Assembly (NCBI GenBank): GCA_010909725.1
Contig: JAACMV010000023.1
Span: 248,001-312,000 of the forward strand
Source of the DNA: Picochlorum sp. 'celeri'
Lineage: Eukaryota > Chlorophyta > Trebouxiophyceae
Direction of reading: 5' to 3'
DNA length: 64,000 bases
Shown: positions 40,046-50,277 of the stretch, one piece after another
How positions within the stretch are numbered: the first letter of the stretch is position 1
Layout: each line of letters opens with the position of its first letter
The notes under the pieces: model-generated
The model's database searches: none
Told to the model about the DNA's origin: nothing
Seen by the model: only the letters and a program-made list of their open reading frames with translations
Made by a program: the position numbers and the translations under genes

Positions 40046-40345
40046 TTTTTAAGCCATCAAACATCTGCTTATGGATTTGTTTATTTAAGAATAGGAATTG
40101 GTGATGTAAAACAAGTGTTTGCCCCAATCGACCGAGTCAGTTTTAAATCTGAACTTCAGATGTTCGGAACATTGTTGGTTGCTTAACCACCCGGGTGGAT
40201 GAGGGGTGAATAAGGGGCCCCTTATTCAATAGCCCTAATTAGGCCCTTATATATAATTGTATACCTTATAAGGTCCAAGCGCACATGGGCCAAGAAGGGT
40301 TGAGAATAGTGTGGCCAGATAGTTTGAACAGCCTGCCATACATCC
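40046..40345. other. Spacer between ankyrin paralogues with two perfect palindromes
   Basis: 300 bp containing CCACCCGGGTGG (40187-40198) and TGAATAAGGGG/CCCCTTATTCA (40207-40228, a 22-bp perfect palindrome). No gene is supported here. Confidence 0.6.
40207..40228. repeat. 22-bp perfect palindrome
   Basis: TGAATAAGGGG is followed directly by its reverse complement CCCCTTATTCA, with no spacer. A second 12-bp palindrome (CCACCCGGGTGG) lies 8 bp upstream. Confidence 0.95.
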
Positions 40346-42736
40346 TTAGTGGAACTCTTCCTCCTCCTCCTCAAGGAACTCCTCCTCCTCCTCATAGTAG
40401 TCCTCATCCTCATCCTCCTCATCATCATAGTAGTAGTAGTCGTCCTCCTCTTCAGAGTCATCGGAGGTGCTGCTAAGATATCTTTGCAATAAATCTGCGT
40501 TGCGGAGTATGCTGGTGCCATATTTATCGACCAAATCATCAAGAATGTCAACATGATCTCTACCGTGTGCTAGCTCCACTGCGGTTTTGCCATCAGCATT
40601 GGTTGCATGGATATCCAATCCTGGGACTTCCATCAAATGCCTGACAGCATCTCTGAAGTTATGTTCACATGCAATAATCAACGCCGTGCATCCCTCATGA
40701 TTTTTCGCATTGACATCGACTCTGTCATTCGTACACAAATATTTGACAGTTCTTGCGCTATCACTACCACAGGCAAGCATCAATGCTGTCCAGCCAAGAT
40801 GGTCCCTGTCATTCAAGTCGATAATACACCTCTCATACAGATACATCGCAACTTCCAGATTACCTCTAGAGCATGCGCGCATGAAACAGGTTCTGCCTTT
40901 TGTATCTCTTGCTTGGACGTCGGCTTTCCCAGTCTCATACAGATATATGACGAGGTCTTCATCAATAGCAGAGCATGCATCCATGAACAGTGTCTCTCCA
41001 GAGCAATCACGTTCATTCACATCAAAGTATCCTACTTCTTCGTATAAGAATTTGACTAGATCAATTTCACCCTCCGAGCATGCATGCCTGAAGGCTGTCC
41101 AGCCTTTAAGATCCTTCACATGCATGTCGACTTTATTTGTCGCATGCAAATACTTGACCATGTCTAGGTGGTCACTCCCGCAGGCCATCATGACTCCTGT
41201 CATACCAGACATGTCTTCTTTATTAAGATCGTAGCCTCCTATTATCTCGTGCAAATATCTCACAATATCTACTCTGCCCATAGTGCACGCAAGGGTGAAT
41301 GCTGTATTGCCATCATCCCGTACAACATGGGCATCAACTTTCCCCGTTTCATACAGATACTTTACAACCTCCACAGTACCAGTAAAGCATGCAGACGTGA
41401 AGCATGTCCCTCTAAAGTTATCTTCAGCTCTGATATCCACATTTCCTGTCTCATATAAATGCTTGACAATGTCTAGATGGCCGTCCTCACAGGCAATCAT
41501 GAATGCGTTCATTCCACGTGGATCTTGTTCATTCAGGTCAATGCCTTCAACTTCACATAAATACTTGACAACACCAAAATACCCAGACGAACACGCGATC
41601 ATCAAGGCCGTACAGCCATCGCTATTCTTCTCACCTATGTTGACCTTCCCAGTCTCATACAAATACTTGACTGCATCTACATGGCCATGAGAGCATGCCA
41701 GCCCGAATACTGTATCTCCAGCAGGGCATCTTTCATTCACATCAAAGATTCCTACTTCTTCATATAAAAATTTGATGATACCAATACTACCCCCAGCGAC
41801 TGCATGCTTGAAGGCTGTCCACCCATTACGATCCTTGTCACGCATGTCGAATTTCCCAGTCTCATACAAGTATTTGAAAATATCCAAGTGACCACCGGAA
41901 CATGCCTGCATGAGTGCCGTCAACCCATCCTCACCTGAAAAGCTGATGTTGAATTTGCCAGTCAGATGCAAATATTCTACAACGGCCATATGGCCATTTT
42001 TACATGCAAGCCTGAATGCAGGTGGAGCATGATATGCTATTGATGAACCCCCCTCACAGAAAAACTTCACAATCTGCAAGTGCCCATTCAGTATTGCATT
42101 GTGGAGAACAACTCCAAATAGATGGAAAGCCCCATCAGCGAGCCCAAGAATCCAGCGGATATGCTCTACATCAAAACCTGCCAGGCTGGCTGCTCCCGCA
42201 GCATCAGATGCATATCCTTGAGCAATCTTTTTGGATCTCATCATCTCCTGTTTATCCTCATAGCCTCTTTTCCTCTTTACAATGATATTCTTAATGATAC
42301 GGGTGTTTTGCATAGCCTTCAGACCAGCTCGAACAGTCTCATACACTCGTAAAGGGACATAGGCCAAGCACCTGTGGACCTGTCTAAACTCTTCCACTGT
42401 CTTGGGAGGGTATTTTCCGAGCTGAGAAGCGACTTTATGTGGAAGATTGCGTACGATGAATATCTCAGCATTTAATCTATCAACACAACAGCCCTGTCGA
42501 ATGAACGGAGGCTCCCCCGAATGCCTGGTCAAGTGCTCTTTCAGGTCCTCCTGTTTCAAAAACCCAAGCGCATACAGACTCACACACGCCTGTACCTCTT
42601 TCAAGCAAAACACATTGCTCAAATGCTTCAAAATATGAGACTGAATGAGACCAGGACCAAAAATACGATCAATTCTATCTCGATGCGTGGATTTGTTTTC
42701 AGGGATGTCTTTTGTTGTTGTTGCTTTCGAGTCCAT
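40346..42736 (-). CDS. Ankyrin-repeat protein B, tandem paralogue
   Basis: 796 aa, intronless, same orientation as protein A. The N-terminal module is almost identical (THRDRIDRIFGPGLIQSHIL, EVQACVSLYALGFLKQEDLK, YVPLRVYETVRAGL). About 15 ankyrin repeats follow (about 195-730; for example TALMQACSGGHLDIFKYLYE). Repeat length alternates between 33 and 34 because some units read KFLYEEVG. The tail is strongly acidic and Tyr-rich (SEEEDDYYYYDDEEDEDEDY). The ankyrin parts of A and B differ much more than their N-termini. Confidence 0.88.
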   Translation of the reverse strand: MDSKATTTKDIPENKSTHRDRIDRIFGPGLIQSHILKHLSNVFCLKEVQACVSLYALGFLKQEDLKEHLTRHSGEPPFIRQGCCVDRLNAEIFIVRNLPHKVASQLGKYPPKTVEEFRQVHRCLAYVPLRVYETVRAGLKAMQNTRIIKNIIVKRKRGYEDKQEMMRSKKIAQGYASDAAGAASLAGFDVEHIRWILGLADGAFHLFGVVLHNAILNGHLQIVKFFCEGGSSIAYHAPPAFRLACKNGHMAVVEYLHLTGKFNISFSGEDGLTALMQACSGGHLDIFKYLYETGKFDMRDKDRNGWTAFKHAVAGGSIGIIKFLYEEVGIFDVNERCPAGDTVFGLACSHGHVDAVKYLYETGKVNIGEKNSDGCTALMIACSSGYFGVVKYLCEVEGIDLNEQDPRGMNAFMIACEDGHLDIVKHLYETGNVDIRAEDNFRGTCFTSACFTGTVEVVKYLYETGKVDAHVVRDDGNTAFTLACTMGRVDIVRYLHEIIGGYDLNKEDMSGMTGVMMACGSDHLDMVKYLHATNKVDMHVKDLKGWTAFRHACSEGEIDLVKFLYEEVGYFDVNERDCSGETLFMDACSAIDEDLVIYLYETGKADVQARDTKGRTCFMRACSRGNLEVAMYLYERCIIDLNDRDHLGWTALMLACGSDSARTVKYLCTNDRVDVNAKNHEGCTALIIACEHNFRDAVRHLMEVPGLDIHATNADGKTAVELAHGRDHVDILDDLVDKYGTSILRNADLLQRYLSSTSDDSEEEDDYYYYDDEEDEDEDYYEEEEEFLEEEEEEFH

Positions 42737-43170
42737 CTATACCTTGCTTGTTGTATCAGGGATTCTCAGTAACCCATATACTTGATGAAAAAAACATACC
42801 TAATGTATATTTTTTTAGGAATTAAATATCGCCCGGAATGGACAAGAACCGATCTCAAATCAAAATGAATCAAATTGAACCGTCAACGACCGTCGTGTCG
42901 GACATGGGCGCCACTGATGGCCATGATCAGTTTGGAGTCCAGCACTGGACAAATGTCCAAATGACATGGATATTCACATGCAGAGATGGATGGTGATTGT
43001 TGTGTGCTCATCCCATCCAGGCATGCCTGGGTGATGCCAATCCCATGTATACATATCATAGTATGACAAGAGGAGGAAAGAAGAAGAAGAGGAATCCCAT
43101 GCAGCTGTAGGGCATGGCATATTCTCATCCAGATGGATGGACTCGTGCATGTAAAATATAGAATATCTGT
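42737..43170. other. 430-bp divergent intergenic region
   Basis: It lies between ankyrin gene B and the NUDIX gene and presumably contains both promoters. A minus-strand frame of 81 codons here (MRICHALQLHGIP...) has no recognisable domain. Confidence 0.45.
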
Positions 43171-43974
43171 ATGATTTATATCAATACGCAGAGGGTATTC
43201 GTTCGTGCTTGTATCACATCAAGCTCTGTAGCGAAACTAAGGGATTCTTCTTCTTCTTCTTCTTCTTGCCGCATGTGCCCTGGAGCAGCAATGACTCGCG
43301 AAAATGGCCATGGAGCCCCTGATGGTGATACATTTACAATATTGGATGACATACCAGTCTATAATAGGTATATGACGGTGTATAATAGACGTGTTCAATT
43401 TCCAAGCCATAGTGCGGGTGGAGTCAACACCTCGTCTTGCTTGGAAGACCCACCTGTCCATGAGTTTGATGTGGTGGGGCACCCCAAGGCCAGTTTTCAC
43501 TTTTGCATTTCTTTTCCATATCATCCTCCTGCAAATGGAGGGCATTGGTCAGAGGGGGAGGTGACTATGATTCGTGAATATGCCCAGGGTCCTAATGAGA
43601 TGGTCTATGGGCTTCCTGCGGGATCATTCCATGAAGAGTCGCACAAGACCCTGGAAGGGTGCGCTATGGCAGAACTCTCAGAAGAAGCTCATTTATGTGG
43701 AGGAAAGATGTATAAACTACTGGATGAGACATGCCCTGGTATAGCAGAGGTGAAATGGTGTCGGAATAGGTTTACACCATTCATTGTGTATGATCCACAG
43801 ACTGATGAAGCACCAGGCTCTAGAGATAGCGAAGAGGTTATAGAGATTCAGCGAATGAAGATAACAGATATTAAAAAATTGCTTCGATCGGGGAATATGC
43901 TGCTTCCATCTGTCACAACATGTTACTGGGCGTTTGAATGGTTGGATGAACATTATCATGGGCTCTCTGAATAG
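43171..43974 (+). CDS. NUDIX-fold hydrolase with degenerate Nudix box
   Basis: 267 aa. The fold pattern (VVGHPKASFHFCISFPYH, VYGLPAGSFHEE, MAELSEEAHL, FTPFIVYDPQ, ITDIKKLLRSGNMLLP) matches ADP-sugar-type Nudix hydrolases. The box is unusual: PAGSFHEESHKTLEGCAMAELSEEAHL keeps the E-x-x-E-E core but has Ala in place of the nearly invariant Arg and is shifted by one residue at its start (described, not rebuilt). It could be inactive or have altered specificity. The first 45 residues (Ser/Arg/Thr-rich) may be an organelle presequence; an internal start at MTREN is an alternative. The last 62 coding bases overlap the nucleoside hydrolase gene. Confidence 0.75.
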   Translation: MIYINTQRVFVRACITSSSVAKLRDSSSSSSSCRMCPGAAMTRENGHGAPDGDTFTILDDIPVYNRYMTVYNRRVQFPSHSAGGVNTSSCLEDPPVHEFDVVGHPKASFHFCISFPYHPPANGGHWSEGEVTMIREYAQGPNEMVYGLPAGSFHEESHKTLEGCAMAELSEEAHLCGGKMYKLLDETCPGIAEVKWCRNRFTPFIVYDPQTDEAPGSRDSEEVIEIQRMKITDIKKLLRSGNMLLPSVTTCYWAFEWLDEHYHGLSE

Positions 43975-44977
43975 CATGGATCATATAGTCCCAGAATGCA
44001 TCAGTGTTCATCGTCATACATACATTCACATTCGGTTCCTTGCCTAAATGATGCCATATATCGACGATAGTCTGGCCAGAGGATGGACCATCCAGAGAAG
44101 TATCCACATGTACATACAACCTCTCTGCACTGAATATGCTTGGATCGAGAACATATGCGACCGCGCATGGATCATGAAGCGGTGGATCGCTGAATTTAAA
44201 TACCTTTTTGTATGTATCTGCAAAGAATGTTAATAATTCAATCGTCTTGGTTATCATCAGGGAGGATGCATCTCCTATTGATTGAATCCTTTCAAGCACA
44301 CGTGGTGTACACAGAGCTGTATGCGTCACCTCCAGGGGCACCATGGTGACATCAACACCAGATGATAATACTCTATGAAAAGCATGTGGATCTGTTTGGA
44401 CGTTGAACTCACTCACTGGACCCGTATTTCCTGCTCCAATGGACCCAGCCATGCATGTCACGCTCATCATCTCCACAATCTCTGGATACAGAATAATCAG
44501 CAGCGCAATATTCGTTAATGCCCCTGTCGCCACAACATTCACCTTTGTTGTTCCCTTGTTGTATTCTTTAGAAATAGAGTCGTAGATGTATGCCATGGCA
44601 TTCTCCCGTATCGGTTGCTGGCCTGAAGAGGCAGGTGGAAGACATGGCTCTCCATCAAGTCCATCCAGCCCACTGGATCCGTGAATCTCAGGACAGCACT
44701 GAGATGCTTTAATTAAAGGCCTTGGCTGTCCCTGAACAACAGGAATCCCGTGTAATCCGTAGAAATCAATCGCTCGAAGGGCATTCTCAGTTGTATGCTC
44801 TACCGTCTGGTTACATGCCACCGTACTGATACCCAAGAGGCGGATCCTATCGGTGGAGTATCCAGCTAAAATAATGGCAAATACATCGTCATGACCAGGG
44901 TCACAATCAAGCCATACACATTTCTTTTCTCTCTGCTCCTCGGATTCTTGCATACCGGTACTATTAATTGTTGGCAT
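43913..44977 (-). CDS. Inosine/uridine-type nucleoside hydrolase
   Basis: 354 aa. It cleaves the N-glycosidic bond of ribonucleosides in purine and pyrimidine salvage. The Ca2+-binding motif is WLDCDPGHDDVFAI near the N-terminus. NVVATGALTNIALLI, the NTGPVSEFNVQTDPHAF segment and VPLEVTHTAL form the ribose pocket. SDPPLHDPCAVAYVLDP contains the conserved histidine and aspartate. Length fits the family. There is no signal peptide, so it is probably cytosolic. Confidence 0.94.
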   Translation of the reverse strand: MPTINSTGMQESEEQREKKCVWLDCDPGHDDVFAIILAGYSTDRIRLLGISTVACNQTVEHTTENALRAIDFYGLHGIPVVQGQPRPLIKASQCCPEIHGSSGLDGLDGEPCLPPASSGQQPIRENAMAYIYDSISKEYNKGTTKVNVVATGALTNIALLIILYPEIVEMMSVTCMAGSIGAGNTGPVSEFNVQTDPHAFHRVLSSGVDVTMVPLEVTHTALCTPRVLERIQSIGDASSLMITKTIELLTFFADTYKKVFKFSDPPLHDPCAVAYVLDPSIFSAERLYVHVDTSLDGPSSGQTIVDIWHHLGKEPNVNVCMTMNTDAFWDYMIHAIQRAHDNVHPTIQTPSNML

Positions 44978-45168
44978 GGCATGGCAGAGAAGACATCATC
45001 CTTACTACTCGTACATTTTTGTCAACTAGTACATCTGCCTATTAAGAATACCATTTTTTGATTGATAGATGGCCCATGTATTCATAGAACATGAATGGCA
45101 ATCATTGCCATTTTAAATGAAAATTAAGGAAGAATAGCACACTACCTGCAACGATCTGATATTATGAT

Positions 45169-45801
45169 ATGACCCGATTGACACCCAAACCCAACAGAAA
45201 TACTACGATGAATACATCAATCCTGGTCCTGATTGTGGCAATAGGAGTGCCTTGGCTCGCACGGGCAGAGTACTCTGTTCCGGTTGTTTCCGATAATGAT
45301 TTGGCAAGCATTGCCTCAAGTCTCGAAATCTTTGCAGATTCACTCGATGCATCGACATTATCAAATAAAAGAGCCCTCTCGGAGGCCATCGTCGCCTACC
45401 TCGAGTCACACGGTCCAGAGTATTTTGGCTCTACAGTAACAGTATTGAACAAGAACGGAACAGCGGCATACAGCCCATACGTGTACCATGATGATGCCGA
45501 CAATCTCATTCAGACGGATGATCTCATGGCACCATCATATTCTATCAATGAGCAGGCGTGGCTTCGGGAGCCTATTGATCAAGGCAAGGCAATTTGGACT
45601 GACCCATACTTTGATGAGGGTGGAGGGTCCATTTGGATGCGCACGAGATCATACCCTATATTCAATTCCACGAGTGGCAGTGAGGATGATATCGTCGCAG
45701 TCGCGACGACTGATATTCGCGTAGAAGCACCGCAGACGACCAGCAGCGGTACAACAGCCACCATCATCATGTTGGGGGTTGTTCTGTTGCTCTGGTTGTG
45801 A
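45169..45801 (+). CDS. Cache-like, GPI-anchored or tail-anchored surface protein
   Basis: 210 aa. A signal peptide follows the ATG at 45208 (MNTSILVLIVAIGVPWLARA); the first in-frame ATG is 45169. The body resembles one half of an extracellular dCache/PAS-like sensor: a helix with RALSEAIVAYLESH, STVTVLNKNGTAAYSPYVY, EQAWLREPIDQGKAIWTDPY, SIWMRTRSYPIF and IVAVATTDIRVE. It ends with a hydrophobic segment and no basic tail (TATIIMLGVVLLLWL), typical of GPI-attachment signals. Cache domains bind small ligands; the ligand here is unknown and no signalling domain is attached. Confidence 0.68.
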   Translation: MTRLTPKPNRNTTMNTSILVLIVAIGVPWLARAEYSVPVVSDNDLASIASSLEIFADSLDASTLSNKRALSEAIVAYLESHGPEYFGSTVTVLNKNGTAAYSPYVYHDDADNLIQTDDLMAPSYSINEQAWLREPIDQGKAIWTDPYFDEGGGSIWMRTRSYPIFNSTSGSEDDIVAVATTDIRVEAPQTTSSGTTATIIMLGVVLLLWL

Positions 45802-46093
45802 GCAAGCAAATACTAATGATACTACCTCCTTAATTGTTGAACAAGAGTGGTAATAATACATCATCGCGCCTTGTCAGTCATGCCATGATGGTAGCAGCAA
45901 GCTAGCTTGTTACTAGTAATGGTCATTTCTGGAATGTCAGAAACCATGCTCTGGTAATATTTTGAATAAGATATGAATTCTCGGATACATTAATGGTGTA
46001 ATATATATCCTGAACTGAATGGGTTATTGATTTCGTTCTATTATCGAAGGATTTGTATTATCTAGTAGTCCAGTGTCGGTTTCTGCAGCAACA

Positions 46094-48531
46094 ATGACAA
46101 GCAGAACTATTGCAACGGGGAAAACCCGAAGCACCATAAATATGGATGAAAATGTTATTATCAAGGGATGGCTAGCACGGTGCGTATCTGTCTGGTTTTG
46201 TTCTATAGAAAATACATATACTTCGCCATCCATCCATGGCGAAGGCTGTTGTTTCTTCTTTTTCTTTTTCTTGGATATCATGCATCTAGTACTGTTCATC
46301 ATAAGACAATGTTGGTGTGTGTAGGGAAAGTACTGTTGTGGAACGGTTGTTGAATAGACGGTTTGCTGTATTGACTCCGTCAGTGTTTGCAACTTTTAGA
46401 AAGGAAACGGATGATGCTCCGTCCAAAGTATGGTCTGTGACAAAGGATGTGATAGTAACGCCGGTAAAAGGTGAGGAATATCATTTGAGAAAGCCTGGAA
46501 CGAGTACGTTTTGGGCTGTGGCTAGTGGTGCATATGATAAAATACAAATGTGGGGATTTTGTGTGACGTGGTCTTCTGTCATGTCGTCTGATAAGCTTAC
46601 CATGGCGTTTGAATCAGAGGATGTGGCGAAGGAATGGCATGCTGCGTTTGAAAAATCTATATCACATGCGGCGTCGCAGGACGGAAGTGTGACTGTGCAT
46701 GGTCATGGCAGCCTGATGTCTCAGGCTGACAGAAGATTGAACACAAGTCAGTCTCTCGAGTCTGCCGAGGAAGCCCCTGGACATCAAGGGAGCGAGGTTC
46801 AAAAGCGATCTTGGGCATCCTTGTTGCATATTAATGGTATATCTGTGTATGTTGAAGAATTGGATGCGGATGGTGGTGGTGGAGCGCTCATGGTGTCTGC
46901 TGTGGTGAGGGCTCCGCCATCTGATGTGACGTCTCATCTTGTTCGCGTTCGAAAAACAGAGGGTCTTGCAATTTTTGCTGGTGCTAGGACGTTGAAGACT
47001 GTTGATGAGAATACGCATATCATTGGTCAGACGTGGAGAGGGAGTGGTCTTTTGGGTAGATGTACGGCACCGAGAGAAATGGTGTTGCTTAGGACGTGGA
47101 GAAAGGATATGGATGGCACGTATATTGTTCTGTATCAGTCGACCAATCATGTTGCTATGAGAAAGCAAAATGGAAGATGGTGGTCCTTGTCGACCCCGAT
47201 CAGAGTGGATGTGGAGGCTGCTGGATTCACTATTGCTCCTCTGTTGCCAAAGTATGCATCTTCTGCTGCCGAGTCACAGGAATCTCTGGTCACGCTTGTT
47301 CTTAAAGCGGATCTGGGAGGTATGCTTTCTGGGGGAAGTGCGGCAGGGAGATTGCTTTCTCCGTTCCAAGGGGTTGCTGTGAAGAGCATGTTGGAGCCAG
47401 TGGTGACGTCCATTGTGGTGCTTCGTGATCAGGTTGAACAGAGCAGATTTGTTGTTCGACCACTGTCACATGTATTGGATATGGAACAAGAGCAACCCAA
47501 GGAAGAATTGGGTGCTCCAGGCAAAAGGAAAATGGAACGGACTGCGACGATGCTTGTGTATAGAGACCGAGCGACCTTGGCAGATGCACAAATGCATCGT
47601 AAAGAGGAGAAGGAATCTGAGACAGCTGTCAAACAACAACCTGTAGAGCCGAGCGAAAGTCCAGATATTTCTTGGGCTATTGCTGGAACGTGTCAAAAGA
47701 AATATTGGCTTTCACCAGGAAGTTCCTCCTTTAAAGTTCGGGGCAAAAAGTATCTTGTGGACAAGAAGAAGATTCCAGCTGCCGTCCCCATGTTTGAGCT
47801 TGTTGCAGTCGATTTGCTCGAAATGGAGGAACCCGTGTACCATGTGTGCCAACATTTGCCTGCCGTCGAACATAGTCCAGCTCCATTTTTGTTCTGTGTG
47901 CAAATGATGGTGCCATCGTCACCACCTGTAAGTCTGGTCAGCTCATGGGCAGCCCCATACCAGATGATGAATGTAGAGCCAGCACAGCTTGTTCAGCAGT
48001 TTGAGGCTGACCATGGACCATGTCCTGAGGAAATTAGCGCCTTTTTCAAAGCGTTTACAGAGTACGTGTACCATTTTTTAAATGACATCTGTGCATCATT
48101 TTTCATGGACGTATCATGCCATGTGCAGGTTTGTTGAGGGAGATGGTGCTGCAGCTGATGCAAAACGGAATAAAAAGTTTAAAATGATTCCCAATATTGC
48201 CCGAGGGAGCTGGATAATAAAGCAAAGTGTCGGTACGACACCTGTTATTCTCGGGCAAAAGCTTGCGACAAAATACTACAGAGGAAAGAATTATTTCGAG
48301 GTTGATGTGGATATTGGAGCCAACAGTGTGGCTGCGTCCATCACAAACCTGGTCTGTGGTGCAACGAAAAGTCTTGCAGTCGATCTCGGTGTCTTAATTG
48401 AAGGCCAATCTGAGGACACATTGCCAGAACAATTGATCGGAACAGTTCGTCTGGATGCCCTTGACCTGAAAACTGCATCCTACTTTGACGAGACATCTGG
48501 CACTGTGATACGAAAGGGAGATATGATGTGA
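46094..48531 (+). CDS. EDR2-like PH-START-DUF1336 protein
   Basis: Exons are 46094-46179, 46325-48061 and 48129-48531; introns of 145 nt (GTGCGT...GTAG) and 67 nt (GTACGT...TGCAG); 741 aa. The PH domain starts at VIIKGWLAR in exon 1 and continues ESTVVERLLNRRFAVLTP. A START lipid-transfer domain lies at about 185-350 (VSAVVRAPPSDVTSHLVRVR, MVLLRTWRKDMDGTYIVLYQ). The C-terminal DUF1336/EDR2_C domain runs from FKVRGKKYLVDKKKIPAA to FVEGDGAAADAKRNKKFKMI and AVDLGVLIEGQSEDTLPEQL. Plant EDR2 binds PI4P and dampens defence and cell death. An in-frame start at 46142 is an alternative. Confidence 0.93.
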
Positions 48532-48843
48532 TAAGTCTGATGAAATGAAATAGAATATAGTCTATGATGCTACCATGTTCGGTGATATGTAACGCGTATT
48601 GTCTCATGATGAATATGCTTGTTGATCTTTTCGAACAGACAGATCTGTACAGATTTTTCCTGTGAAAGCACAGGAAAAAAAAAGTCAACGAGGTGCATCG
48701 TGCATATTGGTGGGAAATACCAAACCGGCCCTACTACTCCATTCATATAATTCAGAAAGCATTGTTTGTAAATAGTACTAGAACCCTCCCAGAAAAGGAA
48801 GCAAGGAAGGAAGGGAGGGAGGAAATTCTGTTCGTTGTGCAAC
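48532..48843. other. 310-bp intergenic region
   Basis: It lies between the EDR2-like gene and ALG7. A short inverted repeat with poly(A) (TTTCCTGTGAAAGCACAGGAAA, about 48656-48677) may be part of a 3' end signal. Nothing else is recognised. Confidence 0.4.
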
Positions 48844-50254
48844 ATGGCTCTCGCACCTCGACAGTATCTGGTTGCACTCAGCGCTGTTGGGTGGATCGGA
48901 CCTCTGATTGCATTCTTACAAATTAAAGATCCAAATGTGTGGTATTCAATCGTTATTAGTGCATTAATCAGTGGAGTTGGTTTTTTTGCAACCAAAGCCT
49001 CGATTCCAATTATAAAAAGGCGTACGTTGCGAGCAGGGCTGAGTGGAAAGGATATAAACAAAAGAGGATCAAAAGAAGGAGAAAAGGATGTTCCAGAGTC
49101 CCTGGGATTAGCGCCGGGTGTCGTGTTTTTGGTATGTCTTTTGGTCAATTCATCACTCAGCACTGCAGTCAGACATTGATGTGGTCCTTTTTTCACATAT
49201 GCGATGGTTTCAATACGTGTGTAGGTGTGTGTGATACTCTTTGAACAGTTGCATTACTATGATGCATCTACTTTTGTGCATGAACTCTTGCAAGGAAGGC
49301 TTGATTTTCAATTACAAGGAGCAACAGATGCATGGTTGGTAGATTACAATGCTGCATTGGCCACAATATGTTTCATGCTGTTCCTTGGGTTCGCGGATGA
49401 TGTTTTAGATATTCCATGGAGGGTCAAATTGCTGCTCCCGTGCTTGGCGTCGTTGCCATTGCTGTCAGCGTATTCTGGAGGAACAGGGATTGTGGTCCCA
49501 AAGCCTCTTGTTGCCATGTTGAATATCCCCTCGTATTTGGAGCTGGGCTTTTTATATAAGATTTATATGGTCACGTTGGTGATATTTTGTGCGAATTCGA
49601 TCAATATTTTGGCGGGTATTAATGGGTTGGAAGCGGGGCAAACTTTTGTCATCTCTTGTGCTGTGTTGTTGCACAATTGCATGCAGCTGGCTGGCCCATC
49701 TGGGGAGATACCTGAAGGTGCGTTCATGTTCTTCTTTTTTACTTCTTTCGAATGCTAACATGATTAAAAAATCACTCGTTAATGAATCATGTGGTATGCG
49801 TGCAGTTCGAGATGGACATTTATTCTCAGCATATCTCATGCTGCCATTAGCAGCAACAACTCTGGGACTGTTGGTGTTCAACTGGTATCCGTCACAGGTT
49901 TTCGTTGGAGACACATTTACATACTTTGCGGGTATGACATTAAGTGTGGCAGGAATTCTTGGGCATTTTAGTGAAACGCTGTTGCTGTTCTTTGTTCCCC
50001 AGATTTTGAATTTTATCTACAGCATACCCCAGTTGTTCAAATGGAAACCCTGCCCACGCCATAGGCTTCCCAAATATGATCCTGCAACTGGCTTGCTCCA
50101 TGGAACAGATAATATGAATTTGGTGAATTTATTCCTCAGGGTTCTTGGGCCTCAAACAGAATTGATGTTATGTGTGTACATTTTAGCATTCCAAGTTGTG
50201 TGCTGTGCATTTGGTTTCATCCTTAGATTCTTCTTAGCAGGGATTTATAAATAA
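48844..50254 (+). CDS. ALG7: ALG7/GPT, UDP-GlcNAc:dolichyl-phosphate GlcNAc-1-P transferase
   Basis: Exons are 48844-49131, 49225-49717 and 49806-50254; introns of 93 and 88 nt; 409 aa. It catalyses the first step of N-glycan precursor synthesis on the ER membrane. Joins restore [16 protein letters not shown] and [15 protein letters not shown]. Signatures include [13 protein letters not shown] (Mg-binding DD), [19 protein letters not shown] and [13 protein letters not shown], with about ten transmembrane helices. The CKHNP-like loop reads [13 protein letters not shown]. Length equals the eukaryotic norm (about 400 aa). Confidence 0.96.
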
Positions 50255-50277
50255 GACTATTCTTACAGTTATAATAT

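Noticed and set aside
40285..40476. Proline/serine-rich + strand ORF
   Set aside because: Antisense to the acidic tail of ankyrin protein B.
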